Assembly (NCBI RefSeq): GCF_013395055.1 | Contig: NZ_CP058349.1 | Location: 1,054,001 to 1,118,000 of the forward strand | Length of the DNA stretch: 64,000 bases | DNA from: Pseudomonas sp. ABC1 | GTDB lineage: Bacteria; Pseudomonadota; Gammaproteobacteria; Pseudomonadales; Pseudomonadaceae | Direction of reading: 5' to 3' | In this document: positions 43,881 to 53,693 of the stretch, piece by piece | Layout: every line of letters begins with the position of its first letter | Position numbering within the stretch: position 1 is the stretch's first letter | Notes under the pieces: generated by a model | What the model saw: the letters and a program-made list of their open reading frames with translations, nothing else | Told to the model about the DNA's origin: nothing | The model's database searches: none | Program-made: the position numbers and the translations under genes

Positions 43881-44072
43881 TCAGACCTTGTCCACGCCCT
43901 TCTTCAGCGCATCCTTGGCATCGCCCTTGATCTGCTGCGCTTCGCCCTTGAGCTCCTGCTGCAAGCCTTCGCCCTTCAGCCGTTCGTTGTCGGTCGCCTC
44001 GCCAATGCTCTGCTTCACCTTGCCGATGACCTCGTTGGCCTTGCCCTTGATCTTGTCACCCGTGCTGCTCAT
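43881..44072 (-). CDS. CsbD family stress protein
   Basis: A 63-residue highly charged protein with MSSTGDKIKGKANEVIGKVKQ and the repeating KGEAQQIKG pattern typical of CsbD. Members are induced under general stress in many bacteria; the molecular role is unknown. It is a single gene converging on fdxA. Confidence 0.93.
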   Translation of the reverse strand: MSSTGDKIKGKANEVIGKVKQSIGEATDNERLKGEGLQQELKGEAQQIKGDAKDALKKGVDKV

Positions 44073-44123
44073 GTGAACCTCCAGTGGTTTTATGCATGCC
44101 CTGAAGTTGACCGGCCATGGCTT

Positions 44124-45137
44124 TCAAGAGTTTCCATTTTCCGAGGAGCGGTCACGCGAGCGCATGAGCCGCTCAAGCATTGGCCTTCCAGCCAGGTGCA
44201 AAAAGACCGGAGCCCCGGCGATAAGGTAGAAATGGTAGGTCACGAAGCGCCAGATCAGGATGGCTGCGGCGCTACCTGATTTGCCCACCAGCGGCGCCAG
44301 CAACGCGGCCGAGGCCAGTTCGGCACTGCCCGCGCCACCCGGTAGCAGGCTCAATTGCCCCGCCCCGAGCGCCAGCATCTGCACCAGGAAGCTCCAGGCC
44401 CAGTCGATGTCCTTGCCCAGGCCAAGCAGGGTCAGGTAGAGCACGCTGTAGCGCAACAGCCCATGCATCGCCGTCAGCAGAAAGACGCTCAGCAAGAGCC
44501 GCCGAGGCAAACCCAGGCTGCGGCGCAAGGCCTGGCGAAAACGCAGGAACATCCTGGCCCAGCGCCACCTGCGCTGCCGTTTGACCTTCAGGCGCACCAG
44601 CAACCGGCTACTGGCACGCAACAAGGCAGCCTGGAAGCGCACCATCAGCACGAGCCCCGCCAGCACACTCGCCATCAGGATCAGGCTGCTCTCCAGCAGG
44701 TTATCCATGTACGGCGTCAATGCATGGGTGAGGCCATAGATCAGCACAGCCATCATGGCGCAGGCAAAGAACAGCAGGTCGCTCAGTTGCTCAACCGCGT
44801 AGGTCGCCGCGCCTCGGGCGGGCGCCACCCCATGCCGCGCCAGCAACGCCGCCAGCGTCACCGGGCCACCGGCACCGCCCGGCGTGGCGCAGATGGCGAA
44901 CTCCGTGGCCATCACGATGGCGGTCGCGCGCCCCTGACCAAGCGTCTTGCGCCCCAGCAACAACCGCAGGCGCAGGGCATTCAGACTCCAGCCCAGCACG
45001 ATCATCGCCAGCATGCCCAGCAGCCAGCCCACAGGAAAGGAGCGCAGGTGTTCGAGCAACCCGACGCCTCCCAGCAACAGCGGGATCAGGGCCGCCGCCA
45101 GCAGCGCCGAAAGCAATACCCAGCCACTGCGGCTCAT
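44124..45137 (-). CDS. Lysylphosphatidylglycerol synthase TM-region family protein (UPF0104)
   Basis: A 337-residue integral membrane protein with about eight hydrophobic segments and the family motifs TPGGAGGPVTLAALL and LLPGGAGSAELASAALL. Related proteins share the flippase-like domain of MprF but lack the synthase part. The ATG overlaps the stop of the deacetylase gene by four bases. The position suggests it moves or processes the lipid-linked product of the two upstream enzymes (inference). Confidence 0.88.
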   Translation of the reverse strand: MSRSGWVLLSALLAAALIPLLLGGVGLLEHLRSFPVGWLLGMLAMIVLGWSLNALRLRLLLGRKTLGQGRATAIVMATEFAICATPGGAGGPVTLAALLARHGVAPARGAATYAVEQLSDLLFFACAMMAVLIYGLTHALTPYMDNLLESSLILMASVLAGLVLMVRFQAALLRASSRLLVRLKVKRQRRWRWARMFLRFRQALRRSLGLPRRLLLSVFLLTAMHGLLRYSVLYLTLLGLGKDIDWAWSFLVQMLALGAGQLSLLPGGAGSAELASAALLAPLVGKSGSAAAILIWRFVTYHFYLIAGAPVFLHLAGRPMLERLMRSRDRSSENGNS

Positions 45138-45877
45138 CGCTGGCTGCGCAACCAATCGAACTTGGTCATCGCCCGGCGCCCGCCCTCCAGTTCCTCGCGC
45201 AGCGTCCGCAGCCAGTAATCGCGGGAAAATGCATGGCGCATGTCCACGGGATGCAGCCCGAGGCGCAGCCCCGGTGCCTCGGCATGGCGGTGACGCGCCC
45301 ATTCGGCATTGGCCCACGACAGCCCCCGACGCCAGCCGCTGCGCGCACTCCAGACCAGCCCAGGCGCGGGCAGGTGCTGGAAGTCCGGCAGACGGTACAG
45401 GCAACCGGGAGCGCTGCTGTAATCCAGACCGGTATCACGCAGGGCACTGCGGGTGCCTTCACTCATCAACCAGGCGGGCGCCACGAAGCCGTGCAGGGGC
45501 CAGCCCAGTTGCCGGAACAGCGCCATGCCCCGCTCCAGGCGCTCACGCGCCGACGCTTCGCTACGCCCGTAGAACTCACCTTCGTGGGTATAGATGCGTC
45601 GCATGAACCAGTCGCCCAGAGAGCGCGGTGGCGGCTGGTCGTCGGCATGGTAGAAGCCATGCAGGACCAGTTCGTCGCCCAGGGCCAGACGCGACTCCAG
45701 CATCCGACAGAAGTCCGGATGACTGGCCAGGGGGTTGCGCCGGTGGAAGTCCGGCACGACCAGCCAGGTCATCGGCACAGGCCCGTGGGCATCCACTTGC
45801 TCGACGAACGGCCGGTAGTCCCGCCAGGTTTCCGGGGCCACGTCGTGCAGCACCAGCATCAATCCGCGCTCAGCCAT
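45134..45877 (-). CDS. Polysaccharide deacetylase-like protein (DUF2334)
   Basis: A 247-residue NodB-fold protein. The N-terminal LVLHDVAPETW holds the first metal Asp, ELVLHGFYH the two metal histidines, and VAPAWLMSEGT the conserved PxW loop. Its substrate is probably a glycan or glycolipid. The start at 45877 overlaps the glycosyltransferase stop by eight bases, so the three genes form a tight operon. Confidence 0.87.
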   Translation of the reverse strand: MAERGLMLVLHDVAPETWRDYRPFVEQVDAHGPVPMTWLVVPDFHRRNPLASHPDFCRMLESRLALGDELVLHGFYHADDQPPPRSLGDWFMRRIYTHEGEFYGRSEASARERLERGMALFRQLGWPLHGFVAPAWLMSEGTRSALRDTGLDYSSAPGCLYRLPDFQHLPAPGLVWSARSGWRRGLSWANAEWARHRHAEAPGLRLGLHPVDMRHAFSRDYWLRTLREELEGGRRAMTKFDWLRSQR

Positions 45878-47015
45878 GGGCCACCACCGACGACTCGGCA
45901 TATCCGGTCACCGCCTGGTAGTGGGCCAGCAGGCCAGCGATGACCGCATCCCAGGCATGATGAGCCTCGACGTACTGACGGGCTTGTCCGCCCATACGAC
46001 GCGCACCCGCCTCGAACAGTTCGCGCACGGCACGCGCCATGTCCTGTGCATCCAGAGGCCGGCACAGATTGCCGACATGGGCCGGCACGATCTCCGGCAA
46101 CGCACCGGCGCGCGCGGCCACCACCGGGATACCGCATGCCATGGCCTCAAGCGCCACCAGCCCGAAGGTCTCCTGGTTGCCGGCATGCAGCAGCACATCA
46201 CTGCTGGCCATCAAGCGTGCAACCTCCGCCGCCGGGCGGAAGCCATCCATCACCGAAACATTCTCGGGCACCTTGCGCGGCATGCGCGAGCCGACCAGCA
46301 GCAGGTGGTAGGGCTTACCCAGCGTCCTGGCCACGCCCAGCAACACATCGAGGTTCTTCTCCCGCGAGCCACGCCCGGCGAATACCATCAACCGGGTGTC
46401 ATCCGCCAGCCCCAGCGAGCTGCGCAACTGATCATCACGCCAACGCGGGTGGAACACTTGCAGGTCTACACCCAGCGGTTGCACATGGACATTGCGCACA
46501 CCCAGCCCGCTCAGCTTGCGCGCCATCACTTTGCTCGGTGCCAGCACCCGGTCGAAGCGCCCGTAGAGATGGGCAACGTAGTGATTGAGCCGTTCACCGA
46601 GCCAGTCGCCGGCGCGGTTGCTCGCCAGCAGCGGCAGGTCGGAATGGTAGAAACCGATCACCGGCACATCCAGCCGACGCCCCGCATCCAGCGCCGCCCA
46701 GGCCGTCATGTAGGGGTCGCCGACTTCGATCAGGTCCGGGTGCAGGCTGCGCAACAAATTACGCCAGGGACCACGGCGCAGCGGAAAACGGTAGCCCTTG
46801 CCGAATGGCAGCAATGGCGCGGGCAATTCATAGACACCGCCCGCCTCACCATACGCAGCGCCCGGCACCAGGACGCTATGGCGAATGCCGGGATAATGCT
46901 GCAAACGCCGGTGTTTGGCTTCTATATAGGTACGAACGCCGCCACTGGCAGGCGCATAGAACATGGTCATGTCAACGATGTGCAAGGCGTTGCTACTCCA
47001 TTGAATCGATGCCAT
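45870..47015 (-). CDS. Glycosyltransferase family 4
   Basis: A 381-residue GT-B enzyme of the family 4 type. The N-terminal domain has APASGGVRTYIEAK, and the C-terminal domain has the nucleotide-sugar-binding FAGRGSREKNLDVLL and the EX7E element in ETFGLVALEAMACGIPVV. It should transfer a sugar to a lipid or another glycan. The start at 47015 (MASIQW) is chosen; further in-frame starts at 47063 and 46973 are possible. Confidence 0.9.
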   Translation of the reverse strand: MASIQWSSNALHIVDMTMFYAPASGGVRTYIEAKHRRLQHYPGIRHSVLVPGAAYGEAGGVYELPAPLLPFGKGYRFPLRRGPWRNLLRSLHPDLIEVGDPYMTAWAALDAGRRLDVPVIGFYHSDLPLLASNRAGDWLGERLNHYVAHLYGRFDRVLAPSKVMARKLSGLGVRNVHVQPLGVDLQVFHPRWRDDQLRSSLGLADDTRLMVFAGRGSREKNLDVLLGVARTLGKPYHLLLVGSRMPRKVPENVSVMDGFRPAAEVARLMASSDVLLHAGNQETFGLVALEAMACGIPVVAARAGALPEIVPAHVGNLCRPLDAQDMARAVRELFEAGARRMGGQARQYVEAHHAWDAVIAGLLAHYQAVTGYAESSVVAHG

Positions 47016-47318
47016 GGCACACGCCACGGGCGTCTTTACAGAAAGAATCTGTAATGAATTCAATGGACCGTCACAGCGCCCAGTCGTTCTCCCGCTGGCC
47101 TCCCCGTTGCCCAGGATGCGCCATGCACTACTTCCTACGGCGCGCTGACATTGCGCTCATCGCACAGCCGCCTGCCGCGGTGACTGTAGAAAAAGCTCGT
47201 TGCTCATAAGCCCGCGCACCTAGGCTCCCGCTTACGCGGGAGCGACGGAGTTGGGCTTTCTCCCAGGATCACCCCGGTCTTGCGACACGCGGTCGGGAGA
47301 AAGCACGGGCCGCGCCAA
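47016..47318. other. Non-coding gap with REP-like hairpins
   Basis: A 303-base stretch with no credible gene. GCTCCCGC-TTAC-GCGGGAGC (47224-47243) is a perfect 8-bp hairpin. Farther on, GCTTTCTCCC and GGGAGAAAGC are complementary 10-base arms around a 29-base loop. Promoter signals for the glycosyltransferase operon should lie at its left end. Confidence 0.5.
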
Positions 47319-48680
47319 TCACTCCGCCTGCCCGCCCAGTGCCTGGCACAGCGCGATATGGTTCAGCAACTGATCGCGCTTGTTCTCCAGTAGGGTGATC
47401 TGAGCATTACGCCGGGTTTCCTGTGCGCTGAGCCAGGATTGCAGGTCGATCGCGCCCGCCTCGTAGCGTACCCGGTAGATACGCTCGGCCTCGTTGGCCG
47501 CCTCCAGGGCACGCTCGCGCATGGCCTGCTGCTCCGCATAGTGACGGCGTCCCGCCAGGTTGTTTTCCACATCGGCCAGCGCCTCGTAGAGGGTCTGGCG
47601 AAAATCGATGGCGGCCACCTGGTAGTCGACCTTGGCGATGTCCACGTTCAGTTGCATGCGGTTCCATTGCAGGAAGGGCAGTGTCAGCCCGCTTCCCAGG
47701 GTCGCGACAGGATTCTGCAATACGTTGCCCAGACTGCTGCTGGCAAAGCCCAGGGCACCGGTCAGGCTGATGCCGGGGTAATAGTCGGCACGGGTCGCAT
47801 CCACCGTGGCCAGGCTGCCACGCAGACGCAATTCGGCGGCCTGCAAGTCCGGCCGACGCCCGAGCAAGGACGCCGGCAGACCGGCCGCGACCGAAGGCAG
47901 GATGGCTTGCTGCAACCCCTGGATATCATCCAGCTCGGCGGGAATCGCACCATCGAACAGTACCGCCAGCGCATTGCGCTGCTCCACCCGTTGCTGCAAC
48001 AGCGACTGGTGGCTCGCGCGCAGGGTTTCCAGGCTCTGGCGCGCCTCGGCCAGCTCCAGTGTGGAAGCCTTTCCGCTGTCGTATTGCACCTGCACCAGCG
48101 CCAGCGTCCGCTCGCCATCCTCGACGCTCTGCTGGCTGAAGGCGATACGCTCGTTGAGGTAGGCAACCTGCCAATACAGATTGCCCAGGGTGCCGACCAG
48201 GGTCAGGCGTGCCGCCTGGTAGTCACCTTCGCTGGCCAGGGCCTCCAGTTGCGCGGCGTCCTCGGCGCTGGCCAGACGCTGCCAGAGGTCCAGTTCCCAG
48301 CTCACGCTGCTGTTGAAGCTGTAGCTGTGGGTGGTGGTGGAGTCACCACGCAGGTTTCGACTCTTGCCGGCATCGAAACCGCTGCTGAGCTGCGGGAACA
48401 GCGCATCGCGTGCCAACCCGGCCTGCAGTTGGGCACGACGGACCTTGAGCAGGGCGCTGCCCAGGGTGTTGTTACGGCTCAAGGCCTGCTCCACCAGGCT
48501 GTCCAGTCGCTGGTCCTGGAAGGCACGCCACCAGTCTTCGCCACTCGCCACGGCCGACTGCTCCGCCGTTTCATTCCAGGTGGCGGGAATCGTCAGCTCA
48601 GGACGCTGGTAGTCGCTACGCAGAATGGAACAGCCACTCACCGCCAGGGCCAACAAGGCAATTACAGGAAACTTGTGCAT
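47319..48680 (-). CDS. Outer-membrane efflux lipoprotein (TolC/OprM family)
   Basis: A 453-residue outer-membrane channel with a lipobox (LALAVSGCS, Cys17) and the two OEP repeats, each with long alpha-helices and beta strands. Conserved segments are DWWRAFQDQRLDSLVEQAL and GRRPDLQAAELRL. It is the third gene of a macA-macB-OMF operon, four bases after macB, so it is the dedicated exit duct. The set resembles PvdRT-OmpQ and MacAB-type exporters. Confidence 0.93.
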   Translation of the reverse strand: MHKFPVIALLALAVSGCSILRSDYQRPELTIPATWNETAEQSAVASGEDWWRAFQDQRLDSLVEQALSRNNTLGSALLKVRRAQLQAGLARDALFPQLSSGFDAGKSRNLRGDSTTTHSYSFNSSVSWELDLWQRLASAEDAAQLEALASEGDYQAARLTLVGTLGNLYWQVAYLNERIAFSQQSVEDGERTLALVQVQYDSGKASTLELAEARQSLETLRASHQSLLQQRVEQRNALAVLFDGAIPAELDDIQGLQQAILPSVAAGLPASLLGRRPDLQAAELRLRGSLATVDATRADYYPGISLTGALGFASSSLGNVLQNPVATLGSGLTLPFLQWNRMQLNVDIAKVDYQVAAIDFRQTLYEALADVENNLAGRRHYAEQQAMRERALEAANEAERIYRVRYEAGAIDLQSWLSAQETRRNAQITLLENKRDQLLNHIALCQALGGQAE

Positions 48681-48684
48681 CGAA

Positions 48685-50646
48685 TCACTCTCGCGACAGG
48701 GCATCGACCGGGTCCAGGCGTGCGGCGTTGCGCGCCGGCAAGTAACCGAAGACCACCCCGATCAGGCTGGAACAGAGGAACGCCGCCACGATGGAGGCGC
48801 TGGAAAATACCAGGGGGAAATCGCTGGACAGGCGACTGAAGATCGCGCCGAACGCCAGGGCCGATGCGACCCCGAGCGAGCCGCCGATCAGGCACACCAG
48901 CACCGCTTCGATCAGGAACTGGCGCAGGATATCGCTCTGCCGCGCACCGACCGCCATGCGCACACCGATCTCGCGGGTCCGCTCGGTCACCGACACCAGC
49001 ATGATGTTCATCACGCCGATACCACCCACCAGCAGCGAGATCAGCGCGATGGTGGAAATCAGCACCGTCATGGTCTGGCTGGTTTTCTCGATGGTCTGGC
49101 GGATGGTGTCGGTGTTGATGACGAAGAAATCCTGGGTGCCATGGCGGCGCGTCAGCAGGCGGACGATGCCCTGCTCGGCGGCATCGCTGGAGACGTCATC
49201 CTTGATGCGCACGGTGATGCTTTCCAGGTAGGACTGGCCGAGCATCCGGTTCATGATTGAGGTGTAGGGCATGTAGACGCGCAACGACTCGCTGTTGCCG
49301 AACATGCTCTGCGCCGGCTTCAGCACGCCGATGATGCGGCTCGGCACGTTGCCCAGCAGGATCACCTCGCCCAGGGCGTTGTCCTTGCCGGGAAACAGCT
49401 TCTTCCAGGTGTTGTCGTCGATCACCACGCTTTGCGCCGAGGCCCGCACATCCGCCGTATCGAAGCCTTGCCCCTGGGCGAAATCGAACCCCTTGGCGCG
49501 AAAGAACTGCTCGCCCACGCCATTGATCGACACCGTCAGGGCCTCGGAACGGTAACGCAGGGTGCCCGAACTGGAGACCGAAGGCGTCACGCTGTCGACG
49601 AAGGCTTGCCTGGCCAGTGCATCGGCATCCGCCGGGACCAGCGTCTGGATGCGTGCCGAACGACGGTCGCCAAAGCCACGCCCAGGGAAGATGTCCACGG
49701 TATTGGTGCCGATGGAGGAAATGTTCTCCATGATCTGCTGCTGCGAGCCCTGCCCCAGCGCCACCACGGACACTACCGAAGCGATGCCGATGATGATCCC
49801 GAGCATGGTCAGGAAGGTGCGCAGCTTGTGCGCCAGCATGGCGCGCAGGGCCATGCGGAACGCCTCGCCGAACTGCCCCAGCACGGCTCGCCAGGGGTGC
49901 TCGCGCAGCGCCACCGGCGCCAGTTCGCTCACGTGGTCGTCGGCCCTGGCGACTCCCGCACCCAGGCGCCGATCAGCGACGATACGGCCATCGCTGATTT
50001 CGATCAGGCGGTCGGCGCTCTGCGCCACGTTCATGTCGTGAGTAACGATGATCACCGTATGGCCCTGGGCATGCAGCTCGCGCAACAGCTTGAGCATTTC
50101 CTGCCCGCTGTTGCTGTCCAGGGCACCGGTCGGCTCGTCCGCCAGGATCACCTGGCCACCGTTCATCAGTGCCCTCGCGACACTGACGCGCTGTTGCTGG
50201 CCACCGGAAAGCTGCCCCGGACGATGCTCCAGGCGATTGCCCAGCCCGAGGCGCTGCAACAGGGCCTCGCTGCGCTCACGGCGCAGGCGCGGCTCGGTAC
50301 CGGCATAGATCGCCGGGATTTCCACGTTGTCGCGGGCATCCAGATCGGTCAGCAGGTGGTAGCGCTGGAAGATAAAACCGAAATATTCGCGCCGCAGGTG
50401 TGCCAGTTCGTCGGCATCCAGGCTGGAGGTCTCGCGCCCGGCGATGCGGTAGACGCCGGATGTCGCCCGGTCCAGGCAGCCGAGGATATTCATCAACGTC
50501 GACTTGCCGGAGCCGGAAGCACCGACTATGGCGACCATTTCGCCCTGGTCGATACGCAGGTCGATATCCTCCAGAACCCGTACGGTCTGGTCGCCCGCCG
50601 CGAACTCGCGGCTCAGCCCTTCGATTTCGAGCAGTGGCCGGGCCAT
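48685..50646 (-). CDS. macB: MacB-type ABC exporter, ATPase and permease
   Basis: A 653-residue protein. The N-terminal nucleotide-binding domain carries Walker A GASGSGKST, signature LSGGQQQRVSVARAL and Walker B VILADEPTGALD. It is followed by a first membrane helix (about 278-300), a large periplasmic domain and three C-terminal helices with the FtsX motif. MacB relatives export macrolides, peptides, lipopeptides or pyoverdine. The ATG is one base after the macA stop. The exact substrate cannot be read from the sequence. Confidence 0.95.
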   Translation of the reverse strand: MARPLLEIEGLSREFAAGDQTVRVLEDIDLRIDQGEMVAIVGASGSGKSTLMNILGCLDRATSGVYRIAGRETSSLDADELAHLRREYFGFIFQRYHLLTDLDARDNVEIPAIYAGTEPRLRRERSEALLQRLGLGNRLEHRPGQLSGGQQQRVSVARALMNGGQVILADEPTGALDSNSGQEMLKLLRELHAQGHTVIIVTHDMNVAQSADRLIEISDGRIVADRRLGAGVARADDHVSELAPVALREHPWRAVLGQFGEAFRMALRAMLAHKLRTFLTMLGIIIGIASVVSVVALGQGSQQQIMENISSIGTNTVDIFPGRGFGDRRSARIQTLVPADADALARQAFVDSVTPSVSSSGTLRYRSEALTVSINGVGEQFFRAKGFDFAQGQGFDTADVRASAQSVVIDDNTWKKLFPGKDNALGEVILLGNVPSRIIGVLKPAQSMFGNSESLRVYMPYTSIMNRMLGQSYLESITVRIKDDVSSDAAEQGIVRLLTRRHGTQDFFVINTDTIRQTIEKTSQTMTVLISTIALISLLVGGIGVMNIMLVSVTERTREIGVRMAVGARQSDILRQFLIEAVLVCLIGGSLGVASALAFGAIFSRLSSDFPLVFSSASIVAAFLCSSLIGVVFGYLPARNAARLDPVDALSRE

Positions 50647-50647
50647 C

Positions 50648-51835
50648 CTAGAACCTCATCCCCGGCCCACCGCGCAACTGCGTCGAAGAGCCCTGTGCGG
50701 CATCCCCCAGCACGATCTTCTCACCCAGCGCCAGGCCTTCCAGCACCTGCACATTCAGGCTGTCCTCGAGACCGGTGCGGATATCGCGAGGCTCCATCCG
50801 CCCGTCGCCACGCAGGACCTGCACGGTGTAGCTGCCATCGCGATTGGCGCTGCCCAGCGCCGCCACCGGGATGCTCGGCACGGCCTTGGCCTGGTCCAGC
50901 ACGATATTCACTTCGGCGGTCATCGAGATGCGCAGGCGGCCATCCTCGTTGGGCACGTCGAACACGCCGTTGTAATAGATGGCGGTATCGGTGGACGTGG
51001 TGCTGGAGCTGCTGTCGCTCTCGCTGTTGATCGAGTCGGGCGCAGGCTCGATGGCGCGCAGGGTGGCTTCGCGACGCTTGTCAGGCTCGCCCAGGGTCGT
51101 GAAGTAGACCGGCAGGCCTGGTTGCACGTGCACCACGTCGGCCTCGGAGATTTCCGCCTTGACCGTCATCTTGCCCAGTTGCGCAAGCTTGACCAGCGTC
51201 GGCGCCGACTGCGCCGAGTTCACCGTCTGGCCTTCCTTCACCACCACTCCGACCACGGTGCCGTCGATGGGCGCGGTGATCTGGGTATACCCCAGGTTCA
51301 GTTCGGCCGTTGCGACTTGCATCTGCGCCTGCTCGATCTGCGCATCCAGCGCATCGATCTCGGCCTTGACCATCGCCAGGTTGGCCTCGGCGGTCTCGTA
51401 GTCCTCGCGCGAACTGGCATTCTGCACCGACATGCTGCGCTGGCGTTCGAACGCCAGTTGCGCCTGCTTGCGCGAAGCTTGCTTGGCGGCGCGCTGGGCC
51501 TTGACGTTGGCCAGGGCGGCGCGTGCGTTCTTCAGGTCGTTCTGCTGGGTCAGCGAGTCGATCTCGGCGATCAGGTCGCCCTTCTTCACCTCATCGCCGA
51601 AATCCACCTTCAGCGACTCGATGCGCCCGGACACCTGGGCACCGACACTCACCTGATTGAAGGCCTCCAAGGTACCGGTGGCGATCACCGTGCGCTGAAT
51701 GTCCTGGGCCACCACTTCAGCGGTCAACAGGCCTTGGGTCGAGGATGTGGGGAACAGACGGCCCCAGGCCAGCCAAACGCCAAGCGCCAGCACAGTCAGA
51801 ACCGGAACCAGATAACGCGGTCGCAGTAAACTCAT
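50648..51835 (-). CDS. macA: MacA-type periplasmic adaptor protein
   Basis: A 395-residue membrane-fusion protein. An N-terminal membrane anchor (about 8-25) is followed by a lipoyl half (GTLEAFNQVSVGAQVSGRI), a long alpha-hairpin coiled coil rich in Ala/Gln/Lys (about 100-175), the second lipoyl half (LGYTQITAPIDGTVVGVVV) and beta-barrel domains. A Ser/Thr run (SESDSSSSTTSTD) in the barrel region is unusual. It bridges MacB and the outer-membrane factor. Confidence 0.95.
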   Translation of the reverse strand: MSLLRPRYLVPVLTVLALGVWLAWGRLFPTSSTQGLLTAEVVAQDIQRTVIATGTLEAFNQVSVGAQVSGRIESLKVDFGDEVKKGDLIAEIDSLTQQNDLKNARAALANVKAQRAAKQASRKQAQLAFERQRSMSVQNASSREDYETAEANLAMVKAEIDALDAQIEQAQMQVATAELNLGYTQITAPIDGTVVGVVVKEGQTVNSAQSAPTLVKLAQLGKMTVKAEISEADVVHVQPGLPVYFTTLGEPDKRREATLRAIEPAPDSINSESDSSSSTTSTDTAIYYNGVFDVPNEDGRLRISMTAEVNIVLDQAKAVPSIPVAALGSANRDGSYTVQVLRGDGRMEPRDIRTGLEDSLNVQVLEGLALGEKIVLGDAAQGSSTQLRGGPGMRF

Positions 51836-52008
51836 TGGTATAGACTCGCCGACAACACTACTTGCAGGAATGTGTGGGTCCCCCCACACGCTAGCGGTCG
51901 CCACTATAAGCGATGGCTGACCCAGGGTTGGGTAAGAGAGATGTCAGGGTTTGGTAAAGATCGAACCGCCCTGGCAAGCACTCTCCCATCACATAAAAAG
52001 GAGAGACG

Positions 52009-53049
52009 ATGTCACTGCGGATCGATGCAAAAGACCTGGAGCAGGCCGTACACGCTGGCGTCCTGCAACCCGGCCAGGACCAGGCGCTGCTGGCGTTCTT
52101 CGCCAGCAGGCCGCAACTGCGCGGCAGTTTCCAACTCACTCATGTGATCTATTACCTCGGCGCCCTGCTGGTCATCGGCGCGCTTGGCTGGCTGCTCAAC
52201 GAAGCCTGGATGAATGTCGGCGACAGCGCCTTGCTGGCGCTGGGGGGCGTCTATCTGCTATCGACCGCTTGCATCGGTATCGTACTGTGGCGGCGTCAGC
52301 ACTTCGTGCCGGGGGGATTGCTGGCCGCCGTGGCCGTCAGCCTGGTGCCGCTGGTGACCTTCGCCGCACTGCGCCTGCTCGGCCTGTGGCCGCAAGGCAG
52401 CGAACACCAGGGTTTCGACGACTACTACCACTACATCAACAGCCAATGGCTGATTCTCGAAGTCGCCACCATCCTGGGCGGGCTGCTGATGCTGCGCCTG
52501 GTGCCCTTCCCCTTCATCGTGATGCCGATCGCCCTGGCGCTCTGGTTCATGTCGATGGACCTGGGCCGACTGTTCTTCTCCGGCAGCTTCGGCTGGAACG
52601 ACCGTAGCCTGGTATCACTGCTGTTCGGTATCCCGGTATTGCTGGTCAGCCTGTGGCTGGATGGCCGCCGCCAGGGCGACTTCGCCTTCTGGGGCTACCT
52701 GGCCGGCCTGCTGGCGTTCTGGGGCGGCCTGACGATGATGGAAAGCAACAGCGAGATCGGCAAACTGTTCTATTGCCTGATCAACCTGGTGCTGATGCTC
52801 ATGGCCGTGCTGCTGCGCCGTCCACTGTTCATGGTCTTCGGCGGCATCGGCCTGGCCGGTTACCTGGGCTATCTGGCACGCGACGTGTTCGCCGACTCGC
52901 TGCTGTTCCCGGTCTTCGTCAGCCTGATAGGCCTCGGCCTGATCGCCCTGGGCCTGCTCTACCAGAAACACCGCGACCGACTGACGGAGAGCCTGCGCCA
53001 GCACTTGCCACAGAGCTGGCTGGACAGCCTGCCGGCGCTGCGCCGCTGA
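52009..53049 (+). CDS. DUF2157-like multi-spanning membrane protein
   Basis: A 346-residue protein with about nine hydrophobic segments. A soluble N-terminal part (1-45) is followed by YYLGALLVIGALGWLLN, characteristic of DUF2157-type proteins. Function unknown. It is preceded by AAGGAGAG seven bases before the ATG and diverges from macA. The 173-base gap between them has a GTGTGGG/CCCACAC hairpin near 51872. Confidence 0.85.
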   Translation: MSLRIDAKDLEQAVHAGVLQPGQDQALLAFFASRPQLRGSFQLTHVIYYLGALLVIGALGWLLNEAWMNVGDSALLALGGVYLLSTACIGIVLWRRQHFVPGGLLAAVAVSLVPLVTFAALRLLGLWPQGSEHQGFDDYYHYINSQWLILEVATILGGLLMLRLVPFPFIVMPIALALWFMSMDLGRLFFSGSFGWNDRSLVSLLFGIPVLLVSLWLDGRRQGDFAFWGYLAGLLAFWGGLTMMESNSEIGKLFYCLINLVLMLMAVLLRRPLFMVFGGIGLAGYLGYLARDVFADSLLFPVFVSLIGLGLIALGLLYQKHRDRLTESLRQHLPQSWLDSLPALRR

Positions 53050-53067
53050 TACACGAGCCAGGAACGC

Positions 53068-53679
53068 TCATTCGGCGGCGCTAGCCGGTTTTGTACAGTC
53101 CACCAGCGCCTGGCGAATGATCGGCTCCAGGCGGGCAGCGGTCCGGTCGAATGGCTCGATGCGCCGGTACGCACGGGCCATCGCGATGGCGCCTTCCACG
53201 GAGGCCACGATCAACGTGGCCAGTCCGACCGCCTGCTCCCCCGTCAATCCTTCCCGGGCGAAGGCTTCGCAGAGAATCCGCTGCCACTCCTCGAAAGCAC
53301 GCGCTGCGGCGGCCTGTGCCTCTTCCGCCACCTCGTCCAGAGGTTCCTCCACGGCCACCGCCAGCACCGGGCAGCCGATGTGCAGGTTCGAACGCAGCAG
53401 CGTCTCGCGCCACATGGCAATGAACCCTGCGACCCCTTCGAACAGCCCGGCCTGCAAATGACGCCGCAACTGCTGGGCCGTATAGGCACCCGCGAAGTCG
53501 ACCGCCTCCACGATCACCTGGGTCTTGCCCGCCGGAAAGTGGTGATAGGTGGACCCCAGCGGTGCCTCCGCCCGCCGCGCCATCTCGCGGATGCTGGTGG
53601 CATTCAGGCCATGCCGCGCCAGCATGCCGGCGGCGGCCTCTACCACCCGCTGGCGTGAATCGGTTTGCCGCACACTCAT
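53068..53679 (-). CDS. TetR family repressor (LmrA/YxaF-like)
   Basis: A 203-residue regulator. The N-terminal helix-turn-helix (about 8-52) reads RVVEAAAGMLARHGLNATSI then EAPLGSTYHHFPAGK, the pattern of the LmrA/YxaF group. The C-terminal ligand-binding domain is all-helical, with Cys99-like CPVLAVAVEEP. It diverges from the hydrolase at 53760. Two near-palindromes lie in between, so it probably represses that gene and itself. Confidence 0.92.
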   Translation of the reverse strand: MSVRQTDSRQRVVEAAAGMLARHGLNATSIREMARRAEAPLGSTYHHFPAGKTQVIVEAVDFAGAYTAQQLRRHLQAGLFEGVAGFIAMWRETLLRSNLHIGCPVLAVAVEEPLDEVAEEAQAAAARAFEEWQRILCEAFAREGLTGEQAVGLATLIVASVEGAIAMARAYRRIEPFDRTAARLEPIIRQALVDCTKPASAAE

Positions 53680-53693
53680 TTCGACACCCTTGC

